This document shows positions 1 to 12,195 of a DNA stretch of 49,478 nt, one piece after another (position 1 is the first letter of the stretch; each line of letters begins with the position of its first letter). The notes beneath the pieces are model-generated. The model ran no database searches, was not told where the DNA came from, and worked only from the letters and a program-made list of their open reading frames with translations. This DNA comes from Streptomyces triticisoli (lineage in GTDB: Bacteria; Actinomycetota; Actinomycetes; Streptomycetales; Streptomycetaceae). The position numbers and the translations under genes are program-made. Location: contig NZ_QFDQ01000050.1 in NCBI RefSeq assembly GCF_003270085.1, forward strand, positions 1 through 49,478, written 5' to 3'.

Positions 1-114
1 CGACCCACCGAGACGAGCGGACGGGCGGGAGCCCCCGGGTGCAGGGGGCGGGAGTCCCCGCCGGGGCCGGGGGGCGGAGCCCCGGGGACGGTCACCTTCC
101 GACCCACCGAGACG
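1..114. repeat. Direct repeat pair flanking a GC palindrome
   Basis: A 15-base sequence, CGACCCACCGAGACG, occurs at 1-15 and again at 100-114. Between the copies lie self-complementary G/C runs (the GGGGCGGAGCCCC type of hairpin around 70-85). No gene is visible in 1-135. Lying just beyond the stop of the minus-strand glycerate kinase gene, the palindromes may act as its terminator; this is inference. The repeat may continue to the left of the window. Confidence 0.5.
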
Positions 115-135
115 GGTGGGCGGGCAAAGCTTCCG

Positions 136-1287
136 TCAGAGCAGGACGTCGCGGGCGATCCGCTCCGCCACCCGCTCCAGAATCGGACCCGCGTCCGCGA
201 TGCACCGGGAGACGTCCGGCTCGACCTGGGTCAGGGCGTAGGCCCGGCGGATGCCGGCGTGACCCAGGACCTCCGGCGCGAGGGCCAGCCGGCCGCAGAC
301 CGCGACGACCTCCTTGCCCGCGGCACGCGCGGCCGCCGCGACGCCCGCAGGAGCCTTGCCGTGCAGGGTCTGCTCGTCCAGCGAACCCTCACCCGTGATC
401 ACCAGCGAGGCCCGCCGCAGAGCCGGGGCGAAGCCCAGCACGTCGAGCATGACCTCGATACCGGCCCGGAAGCGCGCCCCGAGGAGCAGCGCCCCGTACC
501 CGACACCACCCGCCGCGCCCGCGCCGGGCGACACCGCGTACTCCGCCGCCCGCGCCCCGACCGCCCCCTCCAGCACCTTCGCGAAGTGCGCGAGCGCCGC
601 GTCCAGCGTCTCCACGTCGTGCGGCGAGGCGCCCTTCTGCGACCCGTAGACCGCCGCCGCGCCCTTCGGCCCGGTCAGCGGATTGTCGACGTCGCTGGCG
701 AGCACGAGCTCGACGGAGCCCAACCGCGGATCCAGCCCGGACAGGTCCGCGCGGACCAGCTCCGCCAGTCCCCCGCCGCCGGGCCGGACCGGCTCCCCGT
801 CCGCGTCCAGGAACCGCGCCCCGAGCGCGGACAGCATCCCCGCGCCCCCGTCCGTCGTCGCGCTCCCGCCGACGCCGAACACGATCGTCCGCGCGCCCGC
901 GTCCAGCGCGGCCCGCAGCAGCTGCCCGGAGCCGTACGTGGACGCCGTGAGCGGCGCGAACACGCCCGCCGGCAGCCGCTGCAGCCCACTGGCCTCGGCC
1001 ATCTCCACGACCGCCGTGTCGCCGCGCAGCGCGAACGCGGCCGTCACCTCGTCCCCGAGGGGCCCCGCGACCCGTACCTCCCGGCGCTCGAACCCGGCCT
1101 CGACCGCCGCGGCCACGGTCCCGTCGCCGCCGTCGGCCACCGGAAGCGCCTCCACCTCCACCTCCGGCACCACCCGGCGCAGTCCGGCCGTCACACGCTC
1201 GGCCACCTGCACGGCCGTCAGCGACCCCTTGAACTTGTCCGCGGCAATCAGCACCCTCCGGGTGCCGTGCACTGCAGCGTCCGCCAC
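136..1287 (-). CDS. Glycerate kinase (GK-I family)
   Basis: Predicted 383-residue glycerate kinase of the GK-I (GarK/GlxK) family, which phosphorylates D-glycerate with ATP, normally to 2-phosphoglycerate, linking glyoxylate or allantoin breakdown to glycolysis in the cytoplasm. The family signatures are at the N-terminus: ADKFKGSLTA (about residues 16-25) and the VADGGDGT motif (about 50-57), with a glycine-rich GVGGSATTDGG loop mid-protein and ITGEGSLDEQTLHGKAP towards the C-terminus. The start is GTG at 1287, behind a GGAGGGG ribosome-binding site eight bases upstream. Length is normal for the family. It stands alone, divergent from the ADP-ribosylglycohydrolase gene, with 126 bp between them. 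The 2- versus 3-phosphate product cannot be read from the sequence. Confidence 0.92.
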   Translation of the reverse strand: MADAAVHGTRRVLIAADKFKGSLTAVQVAERVTAGLRRVVPEVEVEALPVADGGDGTVAAAVEAGFERREVRVAGPLGDEVTAAFALRGDTAVVEMAEASGLQRLPAGVFAPLTASTYGSGQLLRAALDAGARTIVFGVGGSATTDGGAGMLSALGARFLDADGEPVRPGGGGLAELVRADLSGLDPRLGSVELVLASDVDNPLTGPKGAAAVYGSQKGASPHDVETLDAALAHFAKVLEGAVGARAAEYAVSPGAGAAGGVGYGALLLGARFRAGIEVMLDVLGFAPALRRASLVITGEGSLDEQTLHGKAPAGVAAAARAAGKEVVAVCGRLALAPEVLGHAGIRRAYALTQVEPDVSRCIADAGPILERVAERIARDVLL

Positions 1288-1413
1288 CTTGCCATCCCCT
1301 CCCTCTCCGGGCCCGCACGTCAGGGTCAGTCGCGCCGCTGCGACCCTAACCGGCGGCGGTCCCCACCGTCATGCCCCGCGCGACCGCCCCCCGGAATCGG
1401 GTAGACCCTTCCC

Positions 1414-2502
1414 ATGACCTCTGTGGTGACCTCTGTGGGCACCGAGTCGGAACTCGCCGACCGCATCCTCGGCGGCTGGCTGGGCCGTATCGCGGGCAAC
1501 ATGCTCGGCAAGCCGGTCGAGCAGGGCGAGGTGTGGACGCGTGACCGCATCGACCGCTACCTGCGCAAGGCGGCCGCGCTGCCGCTCACCGACTACCTGC
1601 CCGAACCGCCGGCCGGCGACGAGGACGGCCCGGACCTGCGCCCCGAGTGGCGCAGCTGCGTCCGCGGCCGTATCCACGGCAGCTGCCGCGACGACGACAT
1701 CGACTACGCGATCCTCGGCCTGCACCTCCTGGAGACGCACGGCTTCGCCTTCAGCACCGAGCAGGTCGGCGACCTGTGGCTGCTGCGGCTGCCGTACCTG
1801 CAGACGTTCACCGCGGAGCGAGCGGCGTACCGCAATCTGGCCAACGGGCTCAAGCCGCCCCTGACGGCCACGTACGACAACCCGTACCAGGAGTGGATCG
1901 GCGCCCTGATCCGCGCCGACGTCTACGGCTGGACCAGCCCCGGCGTCCCACGCCGCGCCGCCTCCCTCGCCCGCCGCGACGCGGTGCTGTCCCACACCGG
2001 CAACGGCGTCTACGGTGCCCAGTGGGCGGCGGCCCTGATCGCGGCGGCCTTCACCGCCCCGACCCCCCGCGCCGCCGTCGACACCGCGCTCACGGTGATC
2101 CCGGCGAGCAGCCGCCTGGCCCGCACGGTACGCCGGGTGGTCTCCCTGTACGAGGCGTGCATGTCCTGGGAGGACACCCTGACCACGCTCACGGACGAGA
2201 CCGCCGGCCTCGGCTGGATCCACACCGTCCCGAACGCCGCCGTGCTCACGGCCGGTCTCCTCTACGGCGAAGGCGACTTCACCCGCACCATCGCGCTCAC
2301 CGTCCGCGGCGGCTTGGACACCGACTCCAACGGCGCGACGGCCGGCTCGGTCGCCGGCGTCCTGACCGGCGCCGACGCCATCCCCTCCCAGTGGAAGGAC
2401 CCTCTGGAGGACACGGTCCGCAGCGCGGTCTTCGGCTTCGACGGCGCACGCATCACCGAACTGGCGGACCGCACGCTGCGCCTGGTTACCCTTCCTGGAT
2501 GA
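1414..2502 (+). CDS. ADP-ribosylglycohydrolase family protein
   Basis: A 362-residue member of the DraG/ARH family, cytoplasmic enzymes that use two magnesium ions to remove ADP-ribose from proteins or small molecules. The metal-binding aspartates are visible: RDDDIDYA (about residues 89-96) and GLDTDSNGATAG (about 302-313), the C-terminal DTDxN signature. GRIAGNMLGKPVE near the N-terminus is also typical. The start ATG at 1414 has no clear ribosome-binding site and begins with a tandem repeat of TGACCTCTGTGG, so an internal GTG start a few codons in is possible. The stop overlaps the start of the next gene by ATGA, so the two are translationally coupled. Substrate unknown; some family members act on nucleosides or crystallin-like targets. 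Confidence 0.88.
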   Translation: MTSVVTSVGTESELADRILGGWLGRIAGNMLGKPVEQGEVWTRDRIDRYLRKAAALPLTDYLPEPPAGDEDGPDLRPEWRSCVRGRIHGSCRDDDIDYAILGLHLLETHGFAFSTEQVGDLWLLRLPYLQTFTAERAAYRNLANGLKPPLTATYDNPYQEWIGALIRADVYGWTSPGVPRRAASLARRDAVLSHTGNGVYGAQWAAALIAAAFTAPTPRAAVDTALTVIPASSRLARTVRRVVSLYEACMSWEDTLTTLTDETAGLGWIHTVPNAAVLTAGLLYGEGDFTRTIALTVRGGLDTDSNGATAGSVAGVLTGADAIPSQWKDPLEDTVRSAVFGFDGARITELADRTLRLVTLPG

Positions 2503-2990
2503 CCACTGCCGACTACGCCACGTACATCGCCGGGCTCCCCCGTGTCCTCGCCGCTGCCGCCGCCCTCTTCCGTGACGAGCGGGGCCGGGTGCTCCTCGTC
2601 GAGCCGAACTACCGGGAGGGATGGGCGCTGCCGGGCGGCACGGTCGAGTCCGACGACGGCGAGACCCCGCGCCAGGGCGCGCGCCGCGAGACGCTGGAGG
2701 AGATCGGCCTCGACCGCGAGCTCGGCCCGCTGCTCGCGGTCGACTGGGTGCCCGGCACCGGACGCCCGCCGCTGGTGGCGTACCTCTACGACGGCGGAGT
2801 CCTCACCGACGACGACCTCAAGGCGATCCGCCTGCAGGAGGAGGAGCTGCTGTCCTGGCGCCTGGTCCCCCGTGATGAACTCACCGCCCACCTGCCGGCC
2901 GTCACGGCCCGCCGTGTCCTGACCTCCCTCGACGTCCTGGCCGACGGCACGGGCCCGGTGGAACTGGAGAACGGCCACCGCGCCGGCTGA
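2499..2990 (+). CDS. NUDIX hydrolase
   Basis: A 163-residue NUDIX hydrolase. These enzymes cleave nucleoside diphosphates linked to another group; likely substrates include ADP-ribose or oxidised nucleotides. The NUDIX box is clear around residues 46-70, beginning GGTVE and ending RRETLEEIG. It carries about two extra residues between the GG and the second glutamate compared with the usual GGxxExGE spacing. The ATG at 2499 overlaps the stop of the ADP-ribosylglycohydrolase gene by four bases, which fixes the start and implies one transcript. That pairing suggests the NUDIX enzyme may break down ADP-ribose released by its partner; this is inference from position only. Confidence 0.9.
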   Translation: MTTADYATYIAGLPRVLAAAAALFRDERGRVLLVEPNYREGWALPGGTVESDDGETPRQGARRETLEEIGLDRELGPLLAVDWVPGTGRPPLVAYLYDGGVLTDDDLKAIRLQEEELLSWRLVPRDELTAHLPAVTARRVLTSLDVLADGTGPVELENGHRAG

Positions 2991-3004
2991 TCACTCCGAG
3001 CGGT

Positions 3005-3205
3005 TCACCCTTGGACGTTCCGGGGTTTGACGTCCACCTCGCGCAGCGCCTCGTCACGCTCGGCGACCCTGGCCTCCGTACGGTGGCCGCGCTCGATGTA
3101 GTCGCGGACGACCAGCTCGACGGCGTCCTGCGGATTGCCCACTCCGGCGAGAACCATCACTTCCACGACGAGTTCGGCGTCGAGCGCCACGGTGACCTTG
3201 GCCAT
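3005..3205 (-). CDS. VapB-like / DUF2191 antitoxin, orphan
   Basis: A 66-residue protein beginning MAKVTVALDAELV and containing DAVELVVRDYIERG. This fits the short ribbon-helix-helix antitoxins of the VapB/DUF2191 type: an N-terminal beta strand rich in alternating Thr/Val, then two helices, then a charged tail. Such proteins usually neutralise a PIN-domain ribonuclease encoded just downstream, but no toxin gene follows here: the next sequence on this strand is the far end of the NUDIX gene. It is therefore an orphan antitoxin-like regulator, or its toxin is elsewhere. The start at 3205 is the only in-frame ATG that fits the family length. It is divergent from the sirtuin gene. Confidence 0.7.
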   Translation of the reverse strand: MAKVTVALDAELVVEVMVLAGVGNPQDAVELVVRDYIERGHRTEARVAERDEALREVDVKPRNVQG

Positions 3206-3289
3206 GTGCGGAAGGTACCACCGCGGGGTCCGGGCGGGCGGACGGATATCCGTTCGCCCGCCCGCACCCCCCGTCCTACCCTCGGTCCC

Positions 3290-4027
3290 ATGACCAAGCC
3301 CCTCGTCGCCATCCTCAGCGGCGCCGGTATCTCCACCGATTCCGGCATCCCGGACTACCGCGGGCCCAACGGGCTGTGGCGGAAGGACCCCGAGGCCGAG
3401 AAGCTCGTGACGTACGGCTACTACATGAACGACCCGGACATCCGCCGCCGCTCCTGGCAGATGCGCCGCAAGAACCGCACCCTGCAGGCCGAGCCGAACG
3501 CCGCGCACCGCGCCGTGGCCGACCTGGAGCAGGCCGGGGTGCCGGTGCGGGTCATCACGCAGAACGTGGACGGCCTGCACCAGCTCGCCGGAATGCCCGC
3601 CCGCAAGGTCCTGGAACTCCACGGCACCGTACACAGCGTGGTCTGCACGAAATGTCACGCGCGCGGGCCCATGGAGGACGCCCTCACCCGGGTCGAGGCC
3701 GGCGAGGCCGACCCGCCCTGCCGGAACTGCGGCGGCATCCTGAAGTCGGCCACCGTCATGTTCGGCGAACGCCTCGACCCGCAGGTGCTCGGCCAGGCGG
3801 TCGCCATCACCAAGGCGTGCCAGGTGTTCATCGCCGTCGGCACCAGCCTCCAGGTCCAGCCCGCCGCCGGACTCGCCGGCGTCGCCGCCGACCACGGCGC
3901 ACGACTCATCATCGTCAACGCCGAACCGACGCCGTACGACGACCTCGCCGACGAGGTCCTACGCGAACCCATCGGCACCGCCCTGCCCGAGCTGCTGCGC
4001 GGGATCAGCACCGAGAGCACCCTCTGA
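3290..4027 (+). CDS. SIR2 family NAD-dependent protein deacylase
   Basis: A 245-residue bacterial sirtuin, which removes acetyl (or other acyl) groups from lysine using NAD and yields O-acyl-ADP-ribose and nicotinamide. Diagnostic motifs in order: LSGAGISTDSGIPDYRG (NAD-binding GAG loop), TQNVDGLHQLAG (catalytic region), the active-site histidine in LELHGTVH, a zinc site made by CTKC (about residues 117-120) and CRNCGG, then VMFGERLD, GTSLQVQPAAG and IIVNAEPTPYD. The start at 3290 puts MTKPLVAILSGAG at the N-terminus as expected. The last ~45 codons have a diverged second copy at 5808-5950, beyond the next gene, which points to a past rearrangement. Confidence 0.93.
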   Translation: MTKPLVAILSGAGISTDSGIPDYRGPNGLWRKDPEAEKLVTYGYYMNDPDIRRRSWQMRRKNRTLQAEPNAAHRAVADLEQAGVPVRVITQNVDGLHQLAGMPARKVLELHGTVHSVVCTKCHARGPMEDALTRVEAGEADPPCRNCGGILKSATVMFGERLDPQVLGQAVAITKACQVFIAVGTSLQVQPAAGLAGVAADHGARLIIVNAEPTPYDDLADEVLREPIGTALPELLRGISTESTL

Positions 4028-4184
4028 CCTCAGCCTTTCGCGCATTCGAGTGGTCTCGTTCGATGTGCTGCACCTGCCGGGTGCACGGCGGTCCGCCGTC
4101 GGACGGCCAGGTACTTGTTCTCGCTCTTCGAAACCGGGGCGGCAACCGCCGCGGGCCCGGCGTCGGCGCTCACGGAGCGTAAGG
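4028..4184. other. Intergenic gap between converging sirtuin and SBP56 genes
   Basis: A 157-base convergent gap. It is slightly richer in A/T at its left end (4030-4065) than the flanking genes. Short inverted repeats such as GGTCCGCCGTCGGACG (around 4090) could terminate one or both transcripts. No gene is supported. Confidence 0.3.
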
Positions 4185-5615
4185 TCAGCGGCGGTAGCAG
4201 TACGAGTCCGAGGAGGCGTCGCCGCCCTGCAGGCGTGTCTGGTGCACGCGCAAGCCCAGGAAGTCCGGGCCGTGCGGGAAGAAGTGGCTGTCGACGGAGA
4301 GGCCGCCGTGCGAGGTGTCGGCGTCGAGTTTGACCATCCATGGGTCGATGCCCGCAGGATAGAACTGCTCATCCCAGGCGGCGTACAAGGAATTCGTCAG
4401 GTACACGCGCCGCCCGTCGCGGCTGAGCTCGACCATCTGTGCTCCGCCCGTCAGCGGAGTCTCCGGCTCGGTGGGGTGCGGCTGTCGGCCGACGATGCCG
4501 CCGAGACGCACGGACGCGGTCTGCCTGGGACGGAACGGGTCGCTCACGTCGTACTGGAGCAGGTCGCCGGTTCCCCATGCGGATACGTACAGCCACTGGT
4601 CGTCCACCGACAGGTCGATGTCGGTGATCAACGGGGGCACGGCGCCGAACGGCTGCAGAGCCGGGGGCAGGTCCTCCGTTCGCGCGGGCTCGGCCGGCAC
4701 GGTGATCACCTTGTGGACGACGAAGTCCTCGCCCTCCCGGGTCCACAACCACACCGACGCCGACAGGTCCTCCACGTTGACCACGGTGTTCGTGAACCCC
4801 CACGTGGCCTCGGGGTCGTGCGCGGGGCGCAGTTCCAGCACCATCTGGTTCTCGTCCCCCAGATCGACGCGCTGCAGGTGCCGGCCGGAGTCCAGCTCCC
4901 AGAAGTGCAGTGAGTGGCCGTACCGGCGATCCAGCAGCAGATCGGGGACGAGGCCGTCCTCGATCATCGAGGGGGTCCCCCACTCGCTGGTCACAGCGAT
5001 GTTCTGGCGCAGGTGCCACCAGAGGTCGTAGGCGAGCCGCTGCGGTCCGCGGTCGCTCTCCCAGGCGCGCAGCACTTCGAAGCTTTCGTGGTCCAGCAGC
5101 GCGACGCCGCCGGGCCCGTCCGCCCCGTCCGCGCCGCCCAGGCAGGACAGGAACATTCCGTCGGGACCGCAGTGGAGTGTGTGCGGGCGCGAGTATCCGG
5201 CCTTGGCGGCCAACTCCTCGGGCTCGACCACCTTGACCAGGCGCGGGTGGGCGGGATCGGGGCTGGTGTCGAAGACGTGCAGCCGGGAGGAGCGCAGTCC
5301 CGGGACGATGAGGTAGCGCCGTGCGGCGTGATGATGACCGGCATGCGCCAGCGCGCTCGAGCAGGCGTTCCAACCGAAGTGGTGCAGTTCGTTGCCCAGG
5401 TCGGGCAGTTCGGCGTGGGAGATCACGCGGCCGTATGCGGGGGATTCGGGGTCGGTGCCGACGGTGAGCAACGCGTCCGCGCGCTGTGCGGTCGGGTCGA
5501 AACCGACGACATAGGCGAGCTTCTCCGAGGGCGCGGCGACGGCGTCCGCCGGGGTGCGGTACAAGGTGGGGTCACTGTGGTCGCCGCTGTCGTGAGCGTG
5601 GTCGGTCGTCGTCAT
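4185..5615 (-). CDS. Selenium-binding protein 56 / methanethiol oxidase family
   Basis: A 476-residue homologue of SELENBP1/SBP56, a beta-propeller family. The human protein and the bacterial MtoX oxidise methanethiol to formaldehyde, sulfide and hydrogen peroxide, using a copper-dependent site. Family landmarks seen: YVVGFDPTAQRADALLTV near the N-terminus, ELHHFGWNACSSAL, RSSRLHVFD, KPHTLHCG-like RPHTLHCGPDG, NIAVTSEWGTPSMIEDG mid-protein, TDIDLSVDDQWLYVSAWGTGD and GGAQMVELSRDGRRVYLTNSLY. The C-terminus ends SYCYRR. No signal peptide, so probably cytoplasmic. The ATG at 5615 follows GGAGAAGGAACAGCC. It is inserted between the sirtuin gene and a broken sirtuin tail and so may have arrived with a transferred segment. 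Confidence 0.9.
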   Translation of the reverse strand: MTTTDHAHDSGDHSDPTLYRTPADAVAAPSEKLAYVVGFDPTAQRADALLTVGTDPESPAYGRVISHAELPDLGNELHHFGWNACSSALAHAGHHHAARRYLIVPGLRSSRLHVFDTSPDPAHPRLVKVVEPEELAAKAGYSRPHTLHCGPDGMFLSCLGGADGADGPGGVALLDHESFEVLRAWESDRGPQRLAYDLWWHLRQNIAVTSEWGTPSMIEDGLVPDLLLDRRYGHSLHFWELDSGRHLQRVDLGDENQMVLELRPAHDPEATWGFTNTVVNVEDLSASVWLWTREGEDFVVHKVITVPAEPARTEDLPPALQPFGAVPPLITDIDLSVDDQWLYVSAWGTGDLLQYDVSDPFRPRQTASVRLGGIVGRQPHPTEPETPLTGGAQMVELSRDGRRVYLTNSLYAAWDEQFYPAGIDPWMVKLDADTSHGGLSVDSHFFPHGPDFLGLRVHQTRLQGGDASSDSYCYRR

Positions 5616-5807
5616 GGCTGTTCCTTCTCCCGAACGGGAGGCCGGGACGGGGGACTCCCGAGAGGCAGCCGGCCTCACCCATTCGAGACCGATGCGCAGA
5701 TACCGGACATACAGCCAGCGTTTCACAGCCCTCAAGCACTGCCAACACGGCAGCGCGGAGGCGCGAGCCGCCTCAGTGTGCAGCGCGTCTCCGGCACGCC
5801 CGGGAGC

Positions 5808-5950
5808 GGTGGCCGACCACGGGGCACGGCTGGTCATCGTCAACGCCGAGCCGACCCCGTACGACAACTCCGCCGACGAGGTCGTACGGGAGCCGGTCGG
5901 CACGGCGCTGCCCACGCTGCTGCGCGGTCTGCGGGACGGCGGGGGGGTTA
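5808..5950 (+). pseudogene. Truncated 3' end of a second SIR2 gene
   Basis: Translated in its original frame, this stretch gives VADHGARLVIVNAEPTPYD followed by SADEVVREPVGTALPTLLRG. It matches the last ~42 residues of the intact sirtuin upstream at roughly four residues in five, but lacks everything before. The normal stop is not reached in frame: a run of G at 5940-5947 is followed by TTAG, so a one- or two-base slip would restore a TAG stop. It lies immediately next to the stop of the convergent ogt gene. The simplest reading is that an ancestral sirtuin gene once adjoined ogt, and that a segment carrying a related sirtuin plus the SBP56 gene replaced most of it. Confidence 0.8.
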
Positions 5951-6466
5951 GAAGAGGGCCGTGCCCCGTTCGAGTTCCAGCAGGCGCTGCTTGCGGGGCA
6001 GGCCGCCGCCGTAGCCGGTGAGGCTGCCGCTCGCGCCGATGACGCGGTGGCAGGGGACGATGATGCCGATGGGGTTCCTGCCGTTGGCGAGGCCGACCGC
6101 GCGGGAGGCGCCCGGGCTGCCGAGGGCTGTGGCGAGTTGGCCGTAGGAGCGGGTCTCGCCGTAGGGGATCTTGCGCAGCTGCTCCCAGACGTTGCGCTGG
6201 AACGGGGTGCCGTGCAGGCGCAGTGGGAGGGTGAAGTCCTTCAACTCGCCCGCGAAGTAGGCGTTCAGCTGGTCGATGGCCTCGCCGAAGGGGCGGTCGT
6301 CCCTCCCCCACGCTCGGCTTCGCTCGCGCGGGGGGACCCCCATTCCGAAGGTCTCCTGGGGCGGGCGGTGGCGCTGGTCGGTCATGTACAGACCGCACAG
6401 GACGCCGTCGTCGGCGACGAGGGTGAGGGTGCCGTAGGGGCTGTCGATCACGGTGTGCTGCTTCAT
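5948..6466 (-). CDS. ogt: Methylated-DNA--protein-cysteine methyltransferase
   Basis: A 172-residue O6-alkylguanine-DNA alkyltransferase that repairs O6-methylguanine by suicide transfer of the methyl group to its own cysteine. The active-site motif IVPCHRVIG is at about residues 137-145, preceded by [21 protein letters not shown] (DNA-binding and arginine-finger region). The ATG at 6466 overlaps the stop of the upstream Ada-AlkA gene (ATGA), so the two form a translationally coupled alkylation-repair operon. Oddity: an in-frame run [14 protein letters not shown] (about residues 42-55) is encoded by a dispersed Streptomyces palindromic element rather than by conserved family sequence; it falls in the poorly conserved N-terminal domain, so the protein is probably still active. 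Confidence 0.93.
   Translation of the reverse strand: MKQHTVIDSPYGTLTLVADDGVLCGLYMTDQRHRPPQETFGMGVPPRERSRAWGRDDRPFGEAIDQLNAYFAGELKDFTLPLRLHGTPFQRNVWEQLRKIPYGETRSYGQLATALGSPGASRAVGLANGRNPIGIIVPCHRVIGASGSLTGYGGGLPRKQRLLELERGTALF
6300..6343. repeat. Dispersed palindromic element inside ogt
   Basis: The plus strand reads CCCTCCCCCA, a variable middle (CGCTCGGCTTCGCTCGCGC), then GGGGGGACCCCCAT. Both ends are identical to those of an element inside the macrodomain gene at 19201-19247, there in the opposite orientation. It contributes an in-frame peptide segment to Ogt. Elements of this kind are scattered widely in Streptomyces genomes (general knowledge); the shared ends are seen directly here. 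Confidence 0.75.
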
Positions 6467-8007
6467 CGGTGCGATGTCCTTAGATGTCCTTGTACGGGAA
6501 GGAAGTTGATCGGGTGGCTGTCGGTCGCCCACAGGTACTGCACGGCGTACGCCCGCCAGGGCCGCCAGACCGCCGCTCGGGCGGTGAGGGCGGCCGGGGT
6601 GGACGGCAGGCCGAGTTCCTGGGCGGCGCGGCGGATGCCGAGGTCGGTGGGGAGGAAGGCGTCGGGGTCGCCGAGGGCGCGCATGCCGATGACGTCGGCC
6701 GTCCACGGGCCGAAGCCGGGGAGGGCCAGGAGGCGGGCGCGGGTTTCCGCCCAGTCGCTCTCCACGCCCAGGTGGAGGGTTCCGTCCGCGAGTTGCCGGG
6801 CCAGTGTCAGCAGGGTCGTACGGCGGGTACGGGGCATCGCCAGCGTCTCGGGGTCGAGGGCGGCCAGTGACTCCGGGGCGGGGAAGAGGTGGGTGAGGCC
6901 GCCCTCGGGGTCGTCGACCGGCTCGCCGTGCGCGGCGGCCAGGCGGCCGGCGTGGGTACGGGCGGCGGCCGTGGAGACCTGCTGGCCGAGTACGGCCCGC
7001 AGGGCGAACTCGGCCTCGTCCACGGTGCGCGGCACCCGCCGCCCGGGGGCCTTGTCGACCAGGGGTGCGAGAACTTGGTCGGTGCGCAGTTGGTCGTCGA
7101 TGGCGACCGGGTCGGCGTCCAGGTCGAGCATGCGCCGGCAGCGGCTGATGGCGACGGGCAGGTCGCGCAGGTCGCTGAGGGTGAGGCGGCAGGCGATGTG
7201 GTCCGGTGTCGGGGTCAGCGCGGCGATGCCGTGACCGTAGGGCAGGCGCAGGGTGCGCCGGTAGGCGCCGATGGAGGTACCGCCCACGCCGTCAAGGCAG
7301 TGGGGGAGCCACTCCTCCACGCCGGGTACGGCGGTGGCCGCGAGGTGGCCGAAAAGGTTGTCGGGGTTGAGCGGGGCGCGGAACGGCAGGCGCAGGGAGA
7401 GGGCTCCGGGGGTGCCCTGGGGCGTGCCGGACGCCGTGGGCTGCCGCGGGACGCGGGCGCGCAGTCCGCTGGGCGACAGGGCGAAGACCTCCCGCACGGT
7501 CTCGTTGAAGGTGCGGATGGAGGAGAAGCCGGCGGCGAAGGCGATCTCCGCCATCGGCAGCGCGGTGGTCTCGATCAGCAGCCGGGCGGTCTGGGCGCGC
7601 TGGGCCCGGGCGAGCGCGAGCGGGCCGGCGCCGAGTTCGGCGAGGAGCTGGCGTTCGATCTGGCGGGTGCTGTAGCCGAGGCGGGCGGCGAGGCCGGGCA
7701 CGCCCTCGCGGTCCACGACGCCGTCGGCGATCAGCCGCATGGCGCGGGCCACGGCGTCGGCGCGCTGGTTCCACTCCGGTGAGCCGGGGCTGGTGTCAGG
7801 GCGGCAGCGCTTGCAGGCCCGGAATCCGGCCTGCTGGCAGGCGGCGGCGCTCGGGTAGAAGGTCATGTTCTCGGGCTTGGGCGGCACCACCGGGCAGCTG
7901 GGCCGGCAGTAGATGCGGGTGGTCAGGACGGCGGTGAAGAACCAGCCGTCGAACCGTGCGTCCTTGGACTGGACGGCGCGCACGCAGCGCTCGCGGTGGG
8001 TGTGCAT
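6463..8007 (-). CDS. Ada-like regulator fused to AlkA 3-methyladenine DNA glycosylase
   Basis: A roughly 514-residue three-domain alkylation-damage protein. (1) Ada zinc domain, with cysteine pairs in IYCRPSC and CKRC, the site that accepts methyl groups from phosphotriesters. (2) AraC-type helix-turn-helix domain, including [12 protein letters not shown] and [21 protein letters not shown]. (3) AlkA-type HhH-GPD glycosylase, with VLGQQVS and the helix-hairpin-helix [21 protein letters not shown], where the aspartate after GMRALG is the catalytic one. It should sense methylated DNA, activate transcription and excise alkylated bases. The start is uncertain: ATG at 8007 gives [13 protein letters not shown], closest to the family; ATGs at 8019 and 8037 are alternatives, with a GGAGG just before 8019. 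Its stop overlaps the ogt start. Confidence 0.92.
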   Translation of the reverse strand: MHTHRERCVRAVQSKDARFDGWFFTAVLTTRIYCRPSCPVVPPKPENMTFYPSAAACQQAGFRACKRCRPDTSPGSPEWNQRADAVARAMRLIADGVVDREGVPGLAARLGYSTRQIERQLLAELGAGPLALARAQRAQTARLLIETTALPMAEIAFAAGFSSIRTFNETVREVFALSPSGLRARVPRQPTASGTPQGTPGALSLRLPFRAPLNPDNLFGHLAATAVPGVEEWLPHCLDGVGGTSIGAYRRTLRLPYGHGIAALTPTPDHIACRLTLSDLRDLPVAISRCRRMLDLDADPVAIDDQLRTDQVLAPLVDKAPGRRVPRTVDEAEFALRAVLGQQVSTAAARTHAGRLAAAHGEPVDDPEGGLTHLFPAPESLAALDPETLAMPRTRRTTLLTLARQLADGTLHLGVESDWAETRARLLALPGFGPWTADVIGMRALGDPDAFLPTDLGIRRAAQELGLPSTPAALTARAAVWRPWRAYAVQYLWATDSHPINFLPVQGHLRTSHR

Positions 8008-8426
8008 CCCCTTCTGCATGCCTCCAGCATCGGGCACCGGCGGGGCCGGGTCTGGCGGAAATCCGACATCGGCCTTGTGTGTCCAGGGTGCGTACGAGTC
8101 GCTTCGGACGGCCGCTTCCCCGTACTGCCGGGTGGGCCGACTGTGGACCGACTGCTGTGAGCCGCGCGTCCTCCCCGCGGATGCGCCGTCCGGGGCCGGT
8201 CCGGAGACGCCTTTCGCACACGCGGCCAGGAGAGGGACGTGCGCGGCCCGGCAACGGTACCTAGGGTGGGAGTGCAGGTCTGTGACACAGCCTGGAACGA
8301 GTGACGAAGCAGGAAGACGCGCGAGGCGGTGCCCGGTCCGCTGCAGGCCGGCCGCGACGAGCGGCGACCGGCGTGGGCCGTGCGCGCCGTCGGGCGTCGG
8401 GGATGGACCAAGGGCGGTTCTGAACC
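8008..8426. promoter_or_regulatory. Divergent intergenic region with an inverted repeat
   Basis: About 400 bases separate the divergent Ada-AlkA and GAF-LytTR genes and hold no convincing gene. A good inverted repeat, CAGGTCTGTGACACAGCCTG (8275-8294), is centred on CTGTG-A-CACAG with CAGG/CCTG outer arms and one unpaired base. It lies about 135 bases before the LytTR gene start and is a candidate operator for the region downstream. No confident -10 or -35 sites were assigned. Confidence 0.45.
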
Positions 8427-12136
<3,710 letters not shown>

Positions 12137-12195
12137 ACGGTGGCCGGCCGTGGATGAACGGCATGAGCCGGCCCGAACCGGCGCTCGCCCTTGTC

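Noticed and set aside
3005..3895. 296-residue minus-strand frame covering the sirtuin
   Set aside because: Only its last 66 residues look like a protein (the VapB-like antitoxin); the rest is the complement of the sirtuin gene.
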